NCBI GenBank assembly: GCA_002293625.1
Contig: DBDP01000149.1
Coordinates: 62,497 to 75,080 of the forward strand
Direction of reading: 5' to 3'
Origin: Clostridiales bacterium UBA929
GTDB lineage: Bacteria > Bacillota > Clostridia > Oscillospirales > UBA929
Length of the DNA stretch: 12,584 bases
In this document: positions 12,508 through 12,584 of the stretch, in pieces
Layout of the letters: every line of letters starts with the position of its first letter
Numbering within the stretch: position 1 is the stretch's first letter
Made by a program: the position numbers and the translations under genes
The notes under the pieces: generated by a model
What the model was told of the DNA's origin: nothing
The model's database searches: none
Seen by the model: the letters and a program-made list of their open reading frames with translations, nothing else

Positions 12508-12584
12508 GGCGGCGTAGCTCAGATGGCTAGAGCATGCGGTTCATACCCGCAGTGTCGGGGGTTCAAGTCCCTCCCTTGCTACCA
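12508..12584 (+). tRNA. tRNA-Met (CAT), elongator type, with weak acceptor stem
   Basis: A 77-nt gene with encoded CCA (12582-12584). The D arm is GCTC/GAGC, the anticodon stem TGCGG/CCGCA holds loop TTCATAC with anticodon CAT at 12542-12544, and the T arm is GGGGG-TTCAAGT-CCCTC (one G-T pair). The body resembles Firmicute elongator tRNA-Met; position 1-72 is G-T, not the C-A mismatch of initiator tRNA. The acceptor stem is abnormal: GGCGGCG (12508-12514) against CCTTGCT (12574-12580) gives three Watson-Crick pairs, three G-T pairs and a C-C mismatch. The remaining structure is intact and the promoter is strong, so it may be functional, but the 3' acceptor strand looks altered. Confidence 0.88.

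Noticed and set aside
1..12584. CRISPR array, insertion sequence, phage genes or a recognisable riboswitch
   Set aside because: No regularly spaced repeats, no transposase or integrase frame, no terminal inverted repeats with target duplication, and no riboswitch core I could identify.

Overview
The window looks like a piece of chromosome from a Gram-positive, endospore-forming member of the Clostridia, with moderately high GC. The grounds are the sporulation genes spmA and spmB, a DacF-type D,D-carboxypeptidase, an AbrB-type transition-state regulator, strong AAGGAGG-type ribosome binding sites, several near-consensus SigA promoters, and a tRNA-Met resembling the Bacillus/Clostridium type. 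No species can be named from sequence reading alone. Genes are tightly packed: neighbours overlap by 1 or 4 nt on the same strand, and two convergent pairs overlap by 65 and 38 nt.

Layout. (1) 1-4183 is the edge of a cell-surface polysaccharide locus: an FrhB-like oxidoreductase (partial, cut by the window start) and a polysaccharide pyruvyl transferase on the minus strand, a Wzx-type flippase on the plus strand, and a Wzy/O-antigen-ligase-type membrane protein on the minus strand. (2) 4274-5242 is a cytoplasmic type I asparaginase. (3) 5205-8136 is a sporulation/envelope block: dacF, then spmA-spmB, all on the minus strand, with an abrB-like gene and its own terminator inserted on the opposite strand between dacF and spmA. 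(4) 8202-8617 is a decayed toxin-antitoxin pair: an intact RelB/DinJ-type antitoxin followed by a YafQ-like toxin cut to 50 codons. (5) 8822-10468 carries an XRE-HTH/TehB-like methyltransferase fusion and a Cof-type HAD phosphatase. (6) 10492-12455 carries a small four-cysteine protein, nrdR, and a solute-binding lipoprotein without a visible permease. (7) 12508-12584 is a tRNA-Met(CAT) with an unusually weak acceptor stem, ending exactly at the window edge.

How the parts work together. The left block would modify (pyruvylate), export and polymerise a surface glycan. The dacF/spmAB block fits spore-cortex peptidoglycan maturation and core dehydration, and the AbrB-like regulator between them is the kind of protein that holds back post-exponential genes. 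NrdR is the repressor of ribonucleotide reductase genes. The small Cys protein and the lipoprotein probably share a transcript with it from a promoter buried in the end of the phosphatase gene.

Most of the window is ordinary core and accessory genome, and I do not see a clear new defence or mobile system. The most useful leads are the broken toxin, the opposite-strand insertion in the dacF-spmAB block, the two mutually exclusive hairpins ahead of nrdR, the palindrome lying on a -10 box, and the abnormal tRNA acceptor stem.
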